Source: Clostridium sp031626875
GTDB lineage: Bacteria > Bacillota > Clostridia > Clostridiales > Clostridiaceae
DNA: 64,000 bases
NCBI RefSeq assembly: GCF_031626875.1
Contig: NZ_JANDMF010000007.1
Coordinates: forward strand, 1 to 64,000
Direction of reading: 5' to 3'
The position numbers were made by a program, and so were the translations under genes. Below, one piece after another: positions 52,008 through 61,470 of the stretch. The notes beneath the pieces were generated by a model. The model had not been told where the DNA came from and made no database searches. It worked only from the letters and a program-made list of their open reading frames with translations. Each line of letters begins with the position of its first letter. Positions within the stretch are counted from its first letter, which is position 1.

Positions 52008-53048
52008 TTAATCATATAAATTGTTTAATATTGCTTCTTGATAAATAGATAAACTAGGAGAAGAATTTATTGCATTATGAGTTACTAAATAATCACCAGT
52101 ATCTTTTAATATTTTAGCTAATCCACCTGTGGTATCTTTTGTTCCAATATATTTTGAATTAGTTTGGGCCTTTGTATCAAGTACCATTATTTCATTCATA
52201 ACCTTAAGTGTTTCATCTAATGGTATTCCTAACTCTTTAGAAAGAGACTCAGCTGATTCTTGTTGATTTTGTTTATATTGATGAACAGAATCATTTAATA
52301 CAGAAATATATTCCTTAAGAAAGTTTGGATATTTTCTTGCAAAATCATTATGTACAATTCCTACTTCTCCTGTAATTGCACCTTCATTAGCTAGGATAGC
52401 AGAAGTAATAATAATCTTACCACCATTTGATAGTAATTTTGATTTAGTTGGTTCCCATACATAAGCTCCATCTATACTATTATTTTCCCATGCTTTAATA
52501 ATATCAGGCATTTCCATATCCATAAGTTTTACATCACTTAGGTTAACTTTATTTATTTGTAATGCTTTTATTAAACTATAATCTGAAGTTGAATTAAAGG
52601 TAGTTGCTATCTTTTTGCCCTTTAAATCATCAATAGAATTTATTCCAGAATCGTTTTTCACCACAAGTGCTTCACTTTCTCCTATAATATCATGAAGAAA
52701 ATAAATTTTAAAAGGCAAATCATTTGCTATTCCAAGTGCAGCTGGCGGAGTTCCAATGGTTCCTATATCTATTAAACCAGCAGTTAAAGCTGTAATCATC
52801 TCCCTACCTGTATTGAATTTTTTCCAAATGACTTTAGTTTTGGAGAATTTTTTTTCAATAGTACCATTAGCTTTTGCCAACAATTCTTCATTAGGCGAAG
52901 GCATATATCCAATTTTAACTTGACTAGGAAAGTTATTATTACCATTCGATAAAACTTCTATGCTTGCTACACTTATAGTTTTAAGTGTTAGAGTAAATAT
53001 CAGCATTACTAATAAAATTATACTTATAAAGTTTTTTTGAATTTTCAT
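52008..53048 (-). CDS. Aliphatic-sulfonate/taurine-type ABC substrate-binding protein
   Basis: A 346-residue exported SsuA/TauA-type binding protein: signal peptide (FISIILLVMLIFTLTL), KIGYMPSPNEELLAKANG, LTAGLIDIGTIGTPPAALG and DGAYVWEPTKSKL. The frame runs upstream to 53123, but that ATG has no ribosome site; ATG 53048 fits the signal peptide, though its own site is weak. A strong GGAAGGGGG site at 53092-53100 stands before TTG TTG of another frame that stops after four codons. No ssuB/ssuC gene is adjacent. Confidence 0.82.
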   Translation of the reverse strand: MKIQKNFISIILLVMLIFTLTLKTISVASIEVLSNGNNNFPSQVKIGYMPSPNEELLAKANGTIEKKFSKTKVIWKKFNTGREMITALTAGLIDIGTIGTPPAALGIANDLPFKIYFLHDIIGESEALVVKNDSGINSIDDLKGKKIATTFNSTSDYSLIKALQINKVNLSDVKLMDMEMPDIIKAWENNSIDGAYVWEPTKSKLLSNGGKIIITSAILANEGAITGEVGIVHNDFARKYPNFLKEYISVLNDSVHQYKQNQQESAESLSKELGIPLDETLKVMNEIMVLDTKAQTNSKYIGTKDTTGGLAKILKDTGDYLVTHNAINSSPSLSIYQEAILNNLYD

Positions 53049-53254
53049 TTTTCTTACGTTGTACAGATTTAATAAAACAACAACGTTTCCCCCTTCCTTC
53101 AATAAAATTATTTTTACTCTCATTTATAACTTTAATATAAATGAGACATAATAAACTGTTGAGTATTTTATATAAATAGAGTTTGCACTAGCAACTCCTT
53201 TTATTCATTAGAAGTTGCTTTAAAACTTTATTTATAGCTGTGGGAGGGAAAAGG

Positions 53255-54316
53255 ATGACTAAAAAAATAATGATAATTTTAATCCTTATAATGATACCTG
53301 CTACAATGATGAATATTATTAAGGATAATATCTATGCTAAAGTAGATTTAGATAAAGATAATAGAAAAGTGGTTAATATTGGGGTAGCAATTTCTAATCT
53401 TAATAACAACTACCTAGCTCAGGTTAAGCAAAGTTTAGAAGATATTTAAAGTAAAAATGAAAATGCAGTGAAATTTACTTTCTTTGATGGAAAAGATAAT
53501 GTAAATACACAAGAGAGAAATATAGATGGTTTAGTTAATGGTGGATATGATATTTTTTTAGTAAATCTGCATGATAAGAATGGAAATTTAGTTGAATACA
53601 CCATTAATAAAGTTAAACAAATTAATAAGCCATTAATTTTATTTAATATAGAACCATCCACTATAAAACCAACTTTAAAATCTTACAATAAATTAATTAT
53701 AATAGATAATGATTATATACAAGCAAGTATTATAGAAGGCAAAATACTTATAAATGAATGGAATAACAATAGAAATTATATTGATAAAAATAATGATAAG
53801 ATGCTTCAATATATTATGCTTATAAATAAAAATAAAGATCTATCAGCACTTAATGATATGAAATATACTATTTTGACACTTAACAATGCAGGGATAAAAA
53901 CACAAGAACTAGCATCAAAAATTTGTATTTTAAATAAATCTTGTGATATATCTACTATTCAAAACGTATTTATGAGATTCGGAGATAAAATTGAAGCTAT
54001 AATTACAAATGATGATTCTATGTCTATGAGTACTGTTGAAATATTACAGAAATATGGATATAACAAAGGTAATCCATCAAAATATATAACATTAGTTGGG
54101 ATAGATGGAACACCAGCAACTAGAGAATTAGTTGATAAAGGGTTTATGAGCGGTACTGTTTTTCAAGATTCTAATGAATTAGCTAATACCATTTATGCTG
54201 TTGGAATGAATTTAGTTTCTAATAGAGATCCTCTTTATGGGGTAAACTATGCATACAATGAAACAGGAAACACAATTGAAATGCCTTATATTGAATATAA
54301 AAAAACTATTGGCTAA
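53255..54316 (+). pseudogene. Sugar-binding (MglB-like) protein gene with internal stop
   Basis: A start with GGGAGG at 53255, signal peptide, then the galactose/methylgalactoside-binding pattern: VVNIGVAISNLNNNYLAQVKQ, QINKPLILFNIEP and KYITLVGIDGTPATRELVDKG. A TAA at 53447-53449 interrupts it in frame at codon 65 and the frame continues unbroken to 54316; the codon was probably CAA. One base change thus separates it from an intact gene of about 353 codons. No mglA/mglC gene is adjacent. Confidence 0.85.
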
Positions 54317-54337
54317 GCTAACCAATAGTTTTTTTAG
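54304..54337. terminator. Bidirectional terminator before the ClC gene end
   Basis: AACTATTGG (54304-54312) pairs with CCAATAGTT (54322-54330), then TTTTTT. It overlaps the stop of the + strand frame and abuts the end of the - strand ClC gene. Confidence 0.8.
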
Positions 54338-55891
54338 TTACTCTACAGTTGCAAGTACATCTAATGATTCACGAACTTTCCATTCATTAGACAAATCAGT
54401 CATAGTTAATAGCTCATCACCAGCTTTTAAAATAGTATTTCCATTAGGAACTAAGGAAGATTGTCCTCTTTTTACAGATATTATTAGGGCATTTTGTGGT
54501 AAATCAATATCTTTGACTGTTTTATTATCAGCTTGTGAACCAAAATGGATTAGTGTTGCTATAACTATTTTCTTTTCACTATTTTTATGATAATTATTGA
54601 TATTATTTTTCTTTAAAAGAGATTCTAACAAAGAATCATATATAGGCTTACTTCTCAAAGCTTCAGCTACAATATAAGCAATTATAGAAACTATTGTTAG
54701 TGATAGTAAATGTTGCAATGAACTTGTCATTTCTGTAATTAAAATAATTCCTGTAATAGGTGCTCTTACTATGGCTGTAAAGTATCCAGCCATAGATATA
54801 ATGATAAAATTGTTAAAAAATTCAGCACTAACTCCAAAATAATTAATCACTATGTATCCAAAAATGGCTCCAATGACTCCTCCTATTATGAGAAGAGGGA
54901 AGAATATACCTCCTGGAGCTCCAGAACCAAAACTAATTATAGAAAATAAAAATTTTAATATTAAAATTAGCACAAGTAATCCTAAAGTAGAATTTAATGT
55001 TAAATTGTTAATTACAACATGTCCACCACATAAAACAACTGGAAATATTAATCCTAGTATACCAGCAATAATAAATGGGAAAATCATTTTTATTGGCATA
55101 TTTAATTTAATTTTTCCATAAATATATTGACATTTTAATGTGATCCAATTATAAAAAGCTCCACCTAAGCCTAATATGATACCAAGTATTATAAGCAACC
55201 AATAATTGCTTAAAGGAATTGGAGTTGTCTTGCCAAATTTGAAAACTGGCTGTAGTCCAAAAAACTCTTTAGCAATAAAGTCAGATGCAACAGCAGCGGT
55301 TATTGTTGATAATAGTACAAGGGGAGAAAAATATTTATAAATTTCTTCTAAAGAAAATAGAACTCCTGATAAAGGGGCATTAAAGGCAGCAGCAAGACCA
55401 GCACTAGCACCACTGCTCATAAGTAATCTTCTTTCTAGTCTAGTACTTTTAAATTTTTTGCTAACAAAATCTCCAGTACAAGCTCCTAATTGAACTGAAG
55501 GACCCTCTCTACCAAGAGATAATCCTGAAACAATAGCTAAAACTCCACCTAAGAATTTATAAACTATAGAGGAAATTGGTCTATTAGTTAAATATCCTCC
55601 CATAATGCCTTTTACTTGAGGGATACCACTGCCTCCAGAAAAGGGCTCTTTTTCAACTATTTTTCCTACTATCCATCCTATTAAAGCTAAAAATATGAAT
55701 CCCAAAGGAATAGTCCATTTATGATTTTTTTCAAAACTATAGAAGAATAGTGATAACTCTTCAGCATAGCTAAGAGCAAATCTGTAAAGTATTGCTACAA
55801 AAGAAGTCATAACACCTACTAATAAAGCCTTTAATACTAGTTTTAATTTACTAGTATTACCATTAGTAATGATGTCAAAATTGTTTACCAT
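54338..55891 (-). CDS. ClC family chloride channel/transporter with C-terminal TrkA_C domain
   Basis: A 517-residue ClC protein of about 12 membrane helices with selectivity motifs GSGIPQVKG (near residue 87), GREGPSVQLGA with gating Glu near 129, and GAPGGIFFP. A TrkA_C/RCK-type domain ends it (about 440-517). The gating Glu suggests exchange or gated transport. The frame extends to a GTG at 55900, but ATG 55891 has the better spaced GAGGTG site. Its role may be acid or ion stress. Confidence 0.9.
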   Translation of the reverse strand: MVNNFDIITNGNTSKLKLVLKALLVGVMTSFVAILYRFALSYAEELSLFFYSFEKNHKWTIPLGFIFLALIGWIVGKIVEKEPFSGGSGIPQVKGIMGGYLTNRPISSIVYKFLGGVLAIVSGLSLGREGPSVQLGACTGDFVSKKFKSTRLERRLLMSSGASAGLAAAFNAPLSGVLFSLEEIYKYFSPLVLLSTITAAVASDFIAKEFFGLQPVFKFGKTTPIPLSNYWLLIILGIILGLGGAFYNWITLKCQYIYGKIKLNMPIKMIFPFIIAGILGLIFPVVLCGGHVVINNLTLNSTLGLLVLILILKFLFSIISFGSGAPGGIFFPLLIIGGVIGAIFGYIVINYFGVSAEFFNNFIIISMAGYFTAIVRAPITGIILITEMTSSLQHLLSLTIVSIIAYIVAEALRSKPIYDSLLESLLKKNNINNYHKNSEKKIVIATLIHFGSQADNKTVKDIDLPQNALIISVKRGQSSLVPNGNTILKAGDELLTMTDLSNEWKVRESLDVLATVE

Positions 55892-56205
55892 AATTTTCAC
55901 CTCGGTATCTATTATATAGCTAAATATGTAATTATAAAAAACTTGTATTTAACCACCAGATTCTTATAGCCCTTTATTTGGGAAGATGATAACGTATGCT
56001 CTTTAATTTTTATGAAATTTATTTATCTTCAATATATAAACTAATCTAGCCTTTTGTAAGGAGGGAATTAATTGCTCCATAAATTGTGCCTGGACTTAAA
56101 GTTATTCTTTAAGTGTAGAAAATGCATAATTTGTGTATTAAAAGGTACATATTAAATAATATAAGCTTCGAATATTTCAAATAGGTTGATGGTTAGGTGA
56201 GTGTT
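55892..56205. other. Gap with doubtful 27-codon ORF
   Basis: 314 bases between the ClC gene and the Imm6-like gene. The one ORF with a strong site is 56072-56155 (AAGGAGGG, TTG start, ends in CRKCIICVLKGTY), but nothing else supports it. Otherwise AT-rich, no clear hairpin. Confidence 0.35.
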
Positions 56206-56706
56206 ATGATGAATATAAATTTTGGAAAATTCATAGATGATTATAAAGTAATTTATTTTTTAGGATTATCAGAGAAAATAGTCCCATTATTATCTGAAAG
56301 AAGAGAGCATTATGTTGCCATGGATGTTTTAGATTCTTGTTGGAAATGGGTAAATCATAGAAAGCATTCAGGAGAATATTTTTATAAATTATTATATCAT
56401 GAGGATAGTGGAATGACTGTGATACAAGAATTTTTTGAAGATGGAAAAGAAAGAAGTGCTTGGGATTGTATTATTTATGCAGTTGCTTATACCTGTCGTA
56501 AGGCTTATGAATATGATATGGAAACACATTTTCCAGAACCAATTGATTCGGTTGATGATAGTATAATAGAAGGTTTTATGGATTGTTTTAATAATTGTAT
56601 TGAAAATGGAGAAGAGTATATTAAAAAATTAGATGTATTTCTAAGTGAAAATGAATTAGATTTTAAAGAAGAATGGAGAAATGAGGTTCTTAAAAGAATT
56701 AAATAA
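56206..56706 (+). CDS. Imm6-like immunity protein (orphan)
   Basis: A 166-residue soluble, mainly helical protein. The block ALDLCWKW-like DVLDSCWKWVNHRKHSGEYFY, the central WDCIIYAVAYTCRKAYE and PEPIDSVDD match what I know of Imm6 immunity proteins, which protect against contact-dependent or polymorphic toxins. No toxin, PAAR or WXG gene is adjacent. ATG 56206 or 56209 both fit the AGGTGAG site. Assignment by pattern only. Confidence 0.7.
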   Translation: MMNINFGKFIDDYKVIYFLGLSEKIVPLLSERREHYVAMDVLDSCWKWVNHRKHSGEYFYKLLYHEDSGMTVIQEFFEDGKERSAWDCIIYAVAYTCRKAYEYDMETHFPEPIDSVDDSIIEGFMDCFNNCIENGEEYIKKLDVFLSENELDFKEEWRNEVLKRIK

Positions 56707-56746
56707 TAGTAAAGCATAGATACTTGTATATATGGAGATGTATGAC

Positions 56747-57721
56747 ATGGAGAGAATGACTAGATGCCAGAGATTGATAGAGAATAAAAGAACTGTTAGA
56801 AAGAAACTTATTTTAAGTATATTAATAATATTATCAACTATTGGTTTGGGATTTATAGTAAAGGTAAAGCTTAATAAAGAATCAGATAAAATTAATATAA
56901 ATGAAGAAAATTTAGTGGAAGAGAATGAAAAAAAAGATGATTCAGGAATAACCAATAATGAAAAAAGAAAATCTTTAGATAATAGTGGATATCTTCCATT
57001 AGAGAAGGATTCAAATGCAGATGATGCAATTATAGTAGGTAATACTACAGAAAAACTACTTAAAGAAGAAATAAAATTTCCTGTTAGGTCAGATGGAAAA
57101 AAAGTTGTATACCTAACTTTTGATGATGGACCTTCCACAACAAACACTCCTAAAGTTTTAGATATATTAAAATTAAATGGAATAAAGGCAACATTCATGA
57201 TATTTGGAAGAAATTTAGATGGCTCCCAAGAAGCAAAAGCCATATTAAAGAGAACTGTAGAAGAAGGACATGCGATAGGAAATCATACTTATTCTCATGA
57301 TTATGGTTATTTATATCCAAATGGAATAATAAATGTAGATAATTTTATGTCAGATATTGAAAAGTGTAATGATACTTTAAAGCATGCATTAGGCAAAGAT
57401 TTTTCAACAAGGGTAATTAGATTTCCGGGTGGATATTGGTCATGGGGAGGAAGAATTAATGTAAGATCTATTATTGATCAGAAAGGTTATGACATTATAG
57501 ATTGGAATACTTTATCAGAAGATGCTCAAGGAAAGACTAATAAAAACGCTAAAGAATTAATTGAAGTCACTAAAATAAATCTAGCAAGTTTAGGAGCTAA
57601 TGTAGATAATGTTGTATTTTTGATGCATGATACTTATGGAAAAGAGGAAACAGTTAAGTCATTACAAGGAATAATAAATATTTTTAGAGAAAAGGGATTT
57701 GAATTTAGAACAATAAAATAA
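56747..57721 (+). CDS. Polysaccharide deacetylase, NodB domain
   Basis: A 324-residue membrane-anchored protein: one N-terminal transmembrane segment (residues about 18-40), a charged linker, then the NodB fold with TFDDGPS, the metal His pair in HTYSH, RFPGGYWSWGG and LMHDT. The family removes acetyl groups from peptidoglycan or chitin-like sugars. ATG 56747 with GGAG is preferred over ATGs at 56732 and 56738. It lies beside the Imm6-like gene. Confidence 0.9.
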   Translation: MERMTRCQRLIENKRTVRKKLILSILIILSTIGLGFIVKVKLNKESDKININEENLVEENEKKDDSGITNNEKRKSLDNSGYLPLEKDSNADDAIIVGNTTEKLLKEEIKFPVRSDGKKVVYLTFDDGPSTTNTPKVLDILKLNGIKATFMIFGRNLDGSQEAKAILKRTVEEGHAIGNHTYSHDYGYLYPNGIINVDNFMSDIEKCNDTLKHALGKDFSTRVIRFPGGYWSWGGRINVRSIIDQKGYDIIDWNTLSEDAQGKTNKNAKELIEVTKINLASLGANVDNVVFLMHDTYGKEETVKSLQGIINIFREKGFEFRTIK

Positions 57722-57736
57722 TAGACTATTCACATT

Positions 57737-57779
57737 TGTAACTTGTGTTACAGATAATGATTGTTTTTTATGATACAAT
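57737..57779 (+). promoter_or_regulatory. CRP/FNR-like dyad and promoter of the GTPase-ABC operon
   Basis: TGTAAC-TTGT-GTTACA (57737-57752) is a perfect dyad. A TACAAT -10 box lies at 57774-57779, and no -35 box is found at the right distance. If the start is about 57786, the dyad centre is near -41.5, the usual class II position of a CRP/FNR-type activator. The regulator is inferred from geometry only. Confidence 0.55.
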
Positions 57780-57812
57780 GTTAGAGAATGAAATATATTA
57801 GGAGGAAAAGAT

Positions 57813-58508
57813 ATGAAGTTAATTACAGTATCAGGTCCACCTTCATCAGGAAAGACATCTATAATTATAAAAACAATAGAAAGACTAATAGAAGAAGGTC
57901 TAAAAATAGGAATAATAAAATTTGATTGTCTTTCAACTAGAGATGATGAAATATATAAAAAATTAGGTGTTAAAGTTAAAGTGGGTTTATCAGCTGGATT
58001 ATGTCCAGATCATTTTTTCATAAGTAATATAGATGATGGAGTTAAGTGGGCTAAGAGCAATAATATAGATATTTTAATAAGTGAAAGTGCAGGACTTTGT
58101 AACAGATGTTCTCCACATATTAAAGATGTCCTTGGAATATGTGTTATAGATAATTTATCAGGGGTTAATACTCCAGAGAAAATTGGACCAATGCTTAGAA
58201 TGGCAGACATAGTAGTTGTAACAAAGGGAGATATAGTATCTCAAGCAGAGCGTGAAGTTTTTGCTTTTAAGGTAAGAAAGAGTAATCCTAGGGCTAAAAT
58301 TACTTTTATAAATGGAATAACAGGTCAAGGTTCTTATGATTTAGGTGTTTTCTTTAAGAAAGCTAATGATGTAGATACATTAGAAGGAAATAGTCTAAGA
58401 TTTACTTTACCTAATGGAACATGTTCTTACTGTTTAGGAGAAAGAAAAATAGGTGAAGAATATCAAAGGGGATATGTTAAAAAGATGGATTGGAAGGAGA
58501 ATGAATAA
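57813..58508 (+). CDS. HypB/UreG-like GTPase (CobW/HypB/UreG group)
   Basis: A 231-residue SIMIBI P-loop NTPase: Walker A GPPSSGKTS (8-16), ISESAGLCNRCSPH with a Cys pair near residue 98, TKGDIV as guanine-specificity motif, and a C-terminal CSYC pair. HypB/UreG members load nickel or other metals into enzymes, using such Cys/His sites. Here no hypA or ure gene is near; instead an ABC ATPase starts directly after the stop. AGGAGG site. Target unknown. Confidence 0.83.
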   Translation: MKLITVSGPPSSGKTSIIIKTIERLIEEGLKIGIIKFDCLSTRDDEIYKKLGVKVKVGLSAGLCPDHFFISNIDDGVKWAKSNNIDILISESAGLCNRCSPHIKDVLGICVIDNLSGVNTPEKIGPMLRMADIVVVTKGDIVSQAEREVFAFKVRKSNPRAKITFINGITGQGSYDLGVFFKKANDVDTLEGNSLRFTLPNGTCSYCLGERKIGEEYQRGYVKKMDWKENE

Positions 58509-59273
58509 ATGAAATCTATAACTATTTTAGGTGGACATAATAAAAGTGGAGTAGATGAAAATGTTAATTTAACTCTTCTTCCAGGAGAAGTTATATCAAT
58601 TGTTGGACCTACAGGTTCAGGTAAAAGTAGATTACTTGCTGATATAGAATGTCTAGCCCAAAGAGATACTCAAACGGGTAGAAAAATTCTTGTAGATGGA
58701 AATGAGCCAGAGGAAGAAAGTAGATTCTCCATTGAAAATAAACTAGTAGCACAACTTTCTCAAAACATGAATTTTGTAATGGACCTTTCAGTTGAAGATT
58801 TTATTTTTATGCATGCTGAAAGTAGAATGATAGAAGAGCCAAGGGAATTAGTTGGAAATATCATAAAATGTGCAAATGAATTAGCAGGAGAAGCTTTTTC
58901 GTTAGATGTGCCAGTAACACAGCTTAGTGGAGGACAGTCTAGAGCTTTAATGATAGCTGATACTGCACTGCTTAGTGCTTCTCCAATTGTATTAATAGAT
59001 GAAATAGAAAATGCAGGAGTAGATAGAAGAAAAGCATTAGACCTTCTTATTAAAAATGATAAGATAGTACTTATGTCTACTCATGATCCTATTTTAGCGT
59101 TAATGGCGGATAAAAGAGTTGTTATAAAAAATGGTGGAATAGCCTCTATAATTGAAACAAGTGAGAGAGAAAGAGAAAATTTAGAGGTGCTTTATAAAAT
59201 TGATTTAAAGATGATGGAAATTAGAAATAAATTAAGAAGTGGTGAACATATAGATTTTTGTGTTGAAATATAG
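58509..59273 (+). CDS. ABC-type ATPase without a permease
   Basis: A 254-residue ABC ATPase: Walker A GPTGSGKS (33-40), signature LSGGQ (139-143), Walker B VLIDEIENAG (161-170), and H-loop STHD. The tail has no known domain. No membrane partner or binding protein is nearby, and the insertion DTQTGRKILVDGNEPEEE is atypical. It starts right after the GTPase stop (TAAATG), so the two are one unit. It may act as a conformational or assembly ATPase rather than in transport. Confidence 0.85.
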   Translation: MKSITILGGHNKSGVDENVNLTLLPGEVISIVGPTGSGKSRLLADIECLAQRDTQTGRKILVDGNEPEEESRFSIENKLVAQLSQNMNFVMDLSVEDFIFMHAESRMIEEPRELVGNIIKCANELAGEAFSLDVPVTQLSGGQSRALMIADTALLSASPIVLIDEIENAGVDRRKALDLLIKNDKIVLMSTHDPILALMADKRVVIKNGGIASIIETSERERENLEVLYKIDLKMMEIRNKLRSGEHIDFCVEI

Positions 59274-59349
59274 GAATGAGTTGAACCTTTTAGCTTAAAG
59301 GGAATAGTATAAAGTATAAAAAGATAAGCTATTAGGAGGCTTTAAGTTA

Positions 59350-59577
59350 ATGAACGGCTATGAGCTAATAATGAAAATTCAATCAAGAATGAAAGATCCA
59401 GTTTTTGCTCAAAGGTTTAATGCTCTTGTAGCTGAGCTTAATAGTATGCCAGGACTTCAACAAGAGGTAATGAATATAGTAAAAATTAGTGATGAGAAAA
59501 AAAGAAAAAAAGCTGTAGATAAATTACCAAGTAGAGCTAAGAGTATTGTTCAAGAACTTTTTACATTATTAAATTAA
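59350..59577 (+). CDS. Small conserved-looking helical protein, 75 aa
   Basis: A 75-residue protein, fully helical in outlook (LIMKIQSRMKDPVFAQRFNALV, ending in VQELFTLLN), charged, with no Cys or membrane part. AGGAGG site at 59334-59339. It lies 76 bases after the ABC ATPase, in the same direction and with the terminator after it, so it may belong to the same operon. Function unknown. Confidence 0.65.
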   Translation: MNGYELIMKIQSRMKDPVFAQRFNALVAELNSMPGLQQEVMNIVKISDEKKRKKAVDKLPSRAKSIVQELFTLLN

Positions 59578-59613
59578 TTAAGGGGAGCATTATTACTCCC
59601 CTTAATTAATTTT
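59573..59613. terminator. Bidirectional terminator between the small protein and ilvD
   Basis: A perfect 15-bp stem (59573-59587 with 59596-59610) around CATTATTA, with TTTT after on the + strand. It overlaps the 3' ends of both convergent genes. Confidence 0.88.
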
Positions 59614-61306
59614 AAAACATTACAGCGCCTGTATCAGCTGATGAAACTCTTGAAGCATATTTTGCTAAAGCTGGTTTTAATGGCTTTTCAATAGGTTTCC
59701 AATTCTTTTTACGTTTTGAAAGTTCTTCTTCAGACACTTCAAGTATAAGAGAACGATTAGGAATATCAATAATAATTGAATCACCATCTTCTACAAATGC
59801 AATAATGCCTCCTGCAGCAGCTTCAGGCGAAATATGGCCAATACATGGACCGTGTGTTGCTCCAGAGAAACGACCATCTGTGATAAGAGCACAGCTTTCT
59901 CCAAGTCCACGTCCCATGATCATAGCAGTTGTCATAAGCATTTCACGCATACCAGGACCACCTTTAGGTCCTTCATATCTAATTACTAAAACATCACCTT
60001 TTTTAATTAGATCACTTCTAACAGCTTCATTAGCTTCTTCCATAGAGTTAAATACTTTTGCAATTCCTTTAAAGTAATGCATACTTTTTTTAACACCAGA
60101 TTGTTTTACTACAGCACCTTTAGGAGCTAAATTTCCATAAAGAACAGCAAGTCCACCTTCTTTATTCTTAGGAGCAGATAGAGGATATAAAATATCATTT
60201 TCCACTAAAGGAGTGCTTTTAATATTTTCTATAATAGTTTGTCCAGTTACAGTTAAGTGATTTGCTTCTAATTTATTTTCTATGGCTTTTAATACAGCAG
60301 AGACACCACCACAAGAATCAAGGGCAACAAGGGGGTATTTTCCAGATGGCTGTAGATTACAGATAAAAGGAACTTTTCTGCTTAAATCATCAAAATCATT
60401 TAGTGATAACTCAACTTCAGCCTCTTTGGCTATAGCCATTAGATGTAATACTGCATTACTAGATGCACCAGTAGCCATTGTTGCGGAAATAGCATTCAAT
60501 AAAGCTTCTCTTGTAATTATTTTTCTTGCAGTTAATTCTTCTTCTAGCATTTTTACGATTCTACGACCAGATTGTTTTGCAAGAAGACGTTTATTATTAG
60601 AAACAGCAGCAGAGCTGCCACAACCAGGCAAAGTAAGTCCTAATGCTTCAACTATACAAGCCATGGAATTAGCAGTTCCCATATGGGCACATGTACCAGC
60701 TGTTGGTAAGGCTGCTCTTTCAGCAGCATGAAGTTCTTCTAAAGTCATTTTTCCAACTTGGACTTGTCCTGAATATTCACGAAGTTCACTTGAACAGAAA
60801 TTATTATTACCTTTAAAATTACCTGGAAGCATAGGTCCACTTGTAACAACAATGGTGGGAATATCTAAACGAGCTGCAGCCATAACCATTCCTGGCACAA
60901 TCTTATCACATCCAGGAATAAGTACCATAGCATCAAACTGATGAGATTCTACCATCATTTCAATAGAGTCTGCAATTAGTTCACGGCTTGGAAGGGGATA
61001 GCGCATACCAGAATGACCTTGACATAAACCATCACAAATAGCTATGGTTTCTAATTCTCTTGGGACACCACCAGCATCACGAATTCCTTGCTTTACATAG
61101 TCAGCTAACTCATGCATATGAATATGTCCAGCTACAATTTCATTAAAAGAACTTACAACTGCAATTAATGGTTTTTTCATATCCTCCTCATCTAGTCCAA
61201 CTGAATATAAAAGTGCACGTTGACCAGTTCTTTCTAGTCCATTTGTTAGAATACTACTTCTATATTTAGTGTCTTTTATCTGATCAAATTCATTATCTTG
61301 CTTCAT
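59612..61306 (-). CDS. ilvD: Dihydroxy-acid dehydratase
   Basis: Third enzyme of valine and isoleucine synthesis, converting 2,3-dihydroxy acids to 2-keto acids with an Fe-S cluster. The IlvD/Edd signatures are visible: CDKIVPGM (near residue 132), the GTCAHMGTANSM block and DGRFSGATHGPCIGHISPEA. 564 aa is normal. AAGGAGG site. Divergent from a LysR-type gene. It is separate from other ilv genes; members of this family also act on sugar acids (EDD/xylonate), which a MocR/KDPG context cannot exclude. Confidence 0.92.
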   Translation of the reverse strand: MKQDNEFDQIKDTKYRSSILTNGLERTGQRALLYSVGLDEEDMKKPLIAVVSSFNEIVAGHIHMHELADYVKQGIRDAGGVPRELETIAICDGLCQGHSGMRYPLPSRELIADSIEMMVESHQFDAMVLIPGCDKIVPGMVMAAARLDIPTIVVTSGPMLPGNFKGNNNFCSSELREYSGQVQVGKMTLEELHAAERAALPTAGTCAHMGTANSMACIVEALGLTLPGCGSSAAVSNNKRLLAKQSGRRIVKMLEEELTARKIITREALLNAISATMATGASSNAVLHLMAIAKEAEVELSLNDFDDLSRKVPFICNLQPSGKYPLVALDSCGGVSAVLKAIENKLEANHLTVTGQTIIENIKSTPLVENDILYPLSAPKNKEGGLAVLYGNLAPKGAVVKQSGVKKSMHYFKGIAKVFNSMEEANEAVRSDLIKKGDVLVIRYEGPKGGPGMREMLMTTAMIMGRGLGESCALITDGRFSGATHGPCIGHISPEAAAGGIIAFVEDGDSIIIDIPNRSLILEVSEEELSKRKKNWKPIEKPLKPALAKYASRVSSADTGAVMF

Positions 61307-61470
61307 ATATTGACCTCCTTAAGTTTATAATCACAGTATAAATATTGTAAAGAATCATGTAAAACAATTAAAAATACATATATACACAAGAAAAATATTG
61401 TATAAGAATTCATGTTAGAATTATAATTACTTTATAAGGAGTTTTAGAGATAATTTGAGGTGAAGATTAT

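Noticed and set aside
56072..56155. 27-codon ORF with a strong ribosome site in the ClC-Imm6 gap
   Set aside because: Too short and unsupported by family or conserved features; mentioned in the gap entry only.
59612..61306. ilvD as a sugar-acid dehydratase (Edd-like) for KDPG with the eda gene
   Set aside because: The sequence fits IlvD best, and it is 51 kb from eda with a LysR regulator, so a shared Entner-Doudoroff route is not supported.
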